Shown in pieces: positions 61,591-64,000 of a stretch of 64,000 nt of DNA. The DNA is taken from NCBI RefSeq assembly GCF_018728565.1, contig NZ_JACSOI010000001.1, forward strand, positions 744,001 through 808,000, given 5' to 3'. Source of the DNA: Zobellia russellii (lineage in GTDB: Bacteria; Bacteroidota; Bacteroidia; Flavobacteriales; Flavobacteriaceae). Both the position numbers and the translations under genes were made by a program. The notes beneath the pieces are model-generated. The model was not told the origin of the DNA. It did not search any database and worked only from the letters and a program-made list of their open reading frames with translations. Each line of letters begins with the position of its first letter. The stretch's first letter is position 1.

Positions 61591-64000
61591 TTATGAAACC
61601 GGCTCAACGATTTCATCAAATGGAGCCATGGCTTTCAATGCTTTTTCTACGGATGTTATTCGCTCAAAGACCAATAAGAGCCTAAGTCCGTTTCTGGTCT
61701 GCTTTTCCTTTATTTTACAGTGTTGCGGATGACTTTGCACAAATTGTAAGACTCTGGTGAAAACCGGACTTTGGTAAAAATGCGACTGCTGGTCCGAAAT
61801 AAAGTAACCAATTAGCTTGCCTTTCTTCATTACTACTTTTTCAATACCTATGCTATTGGCAATCCATTTGATACGTACGGAATTCAGTAAATCTTCGGCT
61901 TCGGTAGGAAGCTCTCCAAAACGGTCTATTAACTGGGCCTCGAATTTTTGTAGGTTTTCTTCGTCCGTAATCTCGTTCAAATCTGTGTAAAGGGTAAGTC
62001 TTTCGGTGATATTGTTGATATAATCATCAGGGAAAAGCAACTGGAAATCAGAATCTAGCTGGGTTTCTTTTACAAAAACTTTCTCTTTATGGCCTTCTAC
62101 CTCTTCATACAGGTCTTTAAACTCGTTTTCCTTGAGTTCGTCTATGGCTTCACCCAATATTTTTTGATAGGTTTCAAATCCAATTTCATTGATAAACCCG
62201 CTTTGTTCACCGCCCAATAAATCGCCGGCACCCCTAATTTCAAGGTCTTTCATGGCTATATTAAAGCCGCTGCCCAACTCTGTAAACTGGGCAAGTGCCT
62301 CAATACGTTTTCTGGCTTCTGCGGTCATGGATTCATAAGGAGGGGTGATAAAATAGCAAAATGCCTTTTTATTGCTACGCCCTACACGGCCACGCATCTG
62401 GTGTAGATCACTCAGTCCAAAATTATTAGCGTTGTTAATGAAAATGGTATTGGCATTGGTAACGTCCAAGCCACTTTCTATGATGGTCGTGGATACCAGT
62501 ACATCAAACTCGCCATTCATAAAGGAGAGCATGAGGGCTTCCAATTTTTTTCCGTCCATCTGGCCATGACCAATGCCTACTTTGGCATCGGGTACAAGGC
62601 GCTGGATCATGCCCGCTACTTCTTTGATGTTTTCAATGCGGTTATGGATAAAGAATATTTGCCCGCCACGTTCTATCTCATACCGAACGGCGTCCCGTAT
62701 AACTTCTTCCCCAAAACGAATGACCCTACTTTCAATCGGGTAACGGTTTGGCGGGGGTGTTTTTATGACCGAAAGATCACGGGCGGCCATTAAGCTAAAT
62801 TGTAGCGTTCTTGGAATAGGAGTGGCCGTTAAGGTTAGTACGTCTACATTTTCTTTAATGGACTTTAATTTGTCTTTGACCGCTACCCCAAATTTTTGTT
62901 CCTCATCAACGATAAGGAGCCCTAGGTCTTTGAATTTTACGTTTTTATTCACCAATTGGTGCGTGCCAATGATAATATCTACTTGTCCTGCTTCCAGCTT
63001 TTCTAAAGTTTTCCTACGTTCTTTTGCCGTTCTAAACCGATTCAGGTAATCTACATTTACGGGCATCTCCTTAAGACGTTCCGCAAAAGTACGATGGTGC
63101 TGAAATGCCAATATAGTAGTGGGCACTAGCACGGCAACCTGCTTTCCATTGTCTACCGCTTTAAAGGCCGCCCGGATGGCCACTTCGGTTTTTCCGAAGC
63201 CAACATCACCACAGATAAGGCGGTCCATGGGACGCTCACTTTCCATATCTCTTTTAAAATCTTCGGTAGCCTTGCTTTGGTCAGGGGTATCTTCATAAAT
63301 AAAAGAAGCTTCTAGTTCTGTTTGTAAATAGCTGTCAGGGTCATATTGAAAACCTTTTTCCAAGCGTCTTTTGGCATAAATTTTAATAAGGTCAAAAGCA
63401 ATTTTCTTGACGCGGGTTTTTGTCTTTTGCTTGAGTTTTTTCCAAGCTGCAGACCCTAATTTGTAAATTTTAGGAACGGCCCCGTCTTTACCGTTGAATT
63501 TGGATATTTTATGAAGCGAATGAATACTCACATACAGAATATCCCGCTCGCCGTACACTAGTTTTATGGCTTCCTGCTTTTTGCCTTCTACATCAATTTT
63601 TTGAAGTCCACCAAATTTCCCTATTCCGTGATCTATATGGGTTACATAATCCCCAATTTCAAGTTTGTTCAGCTCTTTTAGGGTAATGGCCTGCTTTTTT
63701 GCATACCCGTTTTTAAGGTTGAATTTATGGTAACGTTCAAAAATCTGATGATCCGTATAGCATACCAGTTTTTGGTCATCGTCAATGAAACCTTGAAAAA
63801 TGGGTGTTACCACGGTTTGATAATGAACCTTCTCGTTAACCTCTTCAAAAATGGCCTGAAAACGTTTGGCCTGTTGGTCACTGGCGCAAAAAATATAGTT
63901 GGTATACCCACGTGCTTTATAAGCGTTAAGGTTTTCAATCAACAAATCGAATTTCTTATTGAAAGAAGGTTGCGGGTGGGTGTTGAATTGAACGGTTAAA
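61591..64000 (-). CDS. mfd: Transcription-repair coupling factor Mfd, 5'-truncated by window edge
   Basis: Mfd removes RNA polymerase stalled at DNA damage and recruits UvrA. About 800 C-terminal residues are visible. They include the RNA polymerase-interacting CarD-like domain (YVTHIDHGIGKFGGL), then the RecG-like translocase with Walker A GDVGFGKTEVAIRA and the DEEQ box IVDEEQKFGV. The motif with HQMRGRVGRSNKKAF follows, and the TRCF C-terminal domain is last. The frame remains open to the right edge, so the start lies beyond 64000; full-length Mfd is usually around 1100 residues. Confidence 0.97.
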   Translation of the reverse strand, partial: LTVQFNTHPQPSFNKKFDLLIENLNAYKARGYTNYIFCASDQQAKRFQAIFEEVNEKVHYQTVVTPIFQGFIDDDQKLVCYTDHQIFERYHKFNLKNGYAKKQAITLKELNKLEIGDYVTHIDHGIGKFGGLQKIDVEGKKQEAIKLVYGERDILYVSIHSLHKISKFNGKDGAVPKIYKLGSAAWKKLKQKTKTRVKKIAFDLIKIYAKRRLEKGFQYDPDSYLQTELEASFIYEDTPDQSKATEDFKRDMESERPMDRLICGDVGFGKTEVAIRAAFKAVDNGKQVAVLVPTTILAFQHHRTFAERLKEMPVNVDYLNRFRTAKERRKTLEKLEAGQVDIIIGTHQLVNKNVKFKDLGLLIVDEEQKFGVAVKDKLKSIKENVDVLTLTATPIPRTLQFSLMAARDLSVIKTPPPNRYPIESRVIRFGEEVIRDAVRYEIERGGQIFFIHNRIENIKEVAGMIQRLVPDAKVGIGHGQMDGKKLEALMLSFMNGEFDVLVSTTIIESGLDVTNANTIFINNANNFGLSDLHQMRGRVGRSNKKAFCYFITPPYESMTAEARKRIEALAQFTELGSGFNIAMKDLEIRGAGDLLGGEQSGFINEIGFETYQKILGEAIDELKENEFKDLYEEVEGHKEKVFVKETQLDSDFQLLFPDDYINNITERLTLYTDLNEITDEENLQKFEAQLIDRFGELPTEAEDLLNSVRIKWIANSIGIEKVVMKKGKLIGYFISDQQSHFYQSPVFTRVLQFVQSHPQHCKIKEKQTRNGLRLLLVFERITSVEKALKAMAPFDEIVEPVS

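Overview
The window reads as chromosome of a marine, gliding member of the Flavobacteriaceae (Bacteroidota), most like the Zobellia/Maribacter group, although sequence alone cannot fix the genus. The signs are gldE/gldD gliding genes, a SusC/SusD pair, a Por/T9SS C-terminal sorting domain, promoters with the Bacteroidota TAnnTTTG -7 element, AT-rich DNA, and almost no Shine-Dalgarno sequences. No rRNA, tRNA, CRISPR array, insertion sequence or prophage was seen. Coding density is high.

Layout. 1-1.7 kb: end of an ATP synthase operon (atpD, atpC) with a strong terminator. 1.7-7.5 kb: an unknown membrane protein, a GNAT acetyltransferase overlapping an M61 PDZ peptidase, and a large MORN-repeat protein. 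7.6-17.3 kb: a dispersed biotin locus, bioF - DUF2007/zinc-ribbon - bioD, then an antisense GT39 glycosyltransferase, then bioA - ketoacyl synthase, a NfeD/flotillin pair, and bioB under its own promoter. 17.3-25.3 kb: housekeeping genes (JmjC oxygenase, outer-membrane protein, recX, RNase G, a 29-residue ribosome-associated protein, HU, mutY, ssb, gldE, gldD).

25.5-44.5 kb is the accessory heart of the window. It holds a GntR-type regulator, then SusC, SusD, two tandem CRTAC1-type (FG-GAP/VCBS plus ASPIC/UnbV) lipoproteins of about 1170 residues, and a lipoprotein with a complete vanadium haloperoxidase/PAP2 active site. A second operon follows with a cytoplasmic GH36-like alpha-galactosidase, a hexapeptide O-acetyltransferase and a sodium/solute symporter. 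The promoters of the two operons carry the same tandem 10-bp repeat, placed exactly 3 bp after the -7 element in both. This strongly suggests one regulon, probably controlled by the adjacent GntR protein. My reading is a surface capture and processing system whose small product, perhaps an alpha-galactoside, enters through the symporter and is cut in the cytoplasm.

44.5-64 kb: a PAP2 phosphatase, a histone-deacetylase-family hydrolase, a Lys/Cys-rich mini-protein, an HPP membrane protein, tex, metG, an unannotated 57-residue protein with its own terminator, a DUF1501 (Tat plus T9SS) / DUF1800 pair, a YraN nuclease-like protein, an ACT-domain protein, a TlpA-like thioredoxin, a CocE-like hydrolase, an acetylxylan-esterase-like protein, and mfd running off the right edge.
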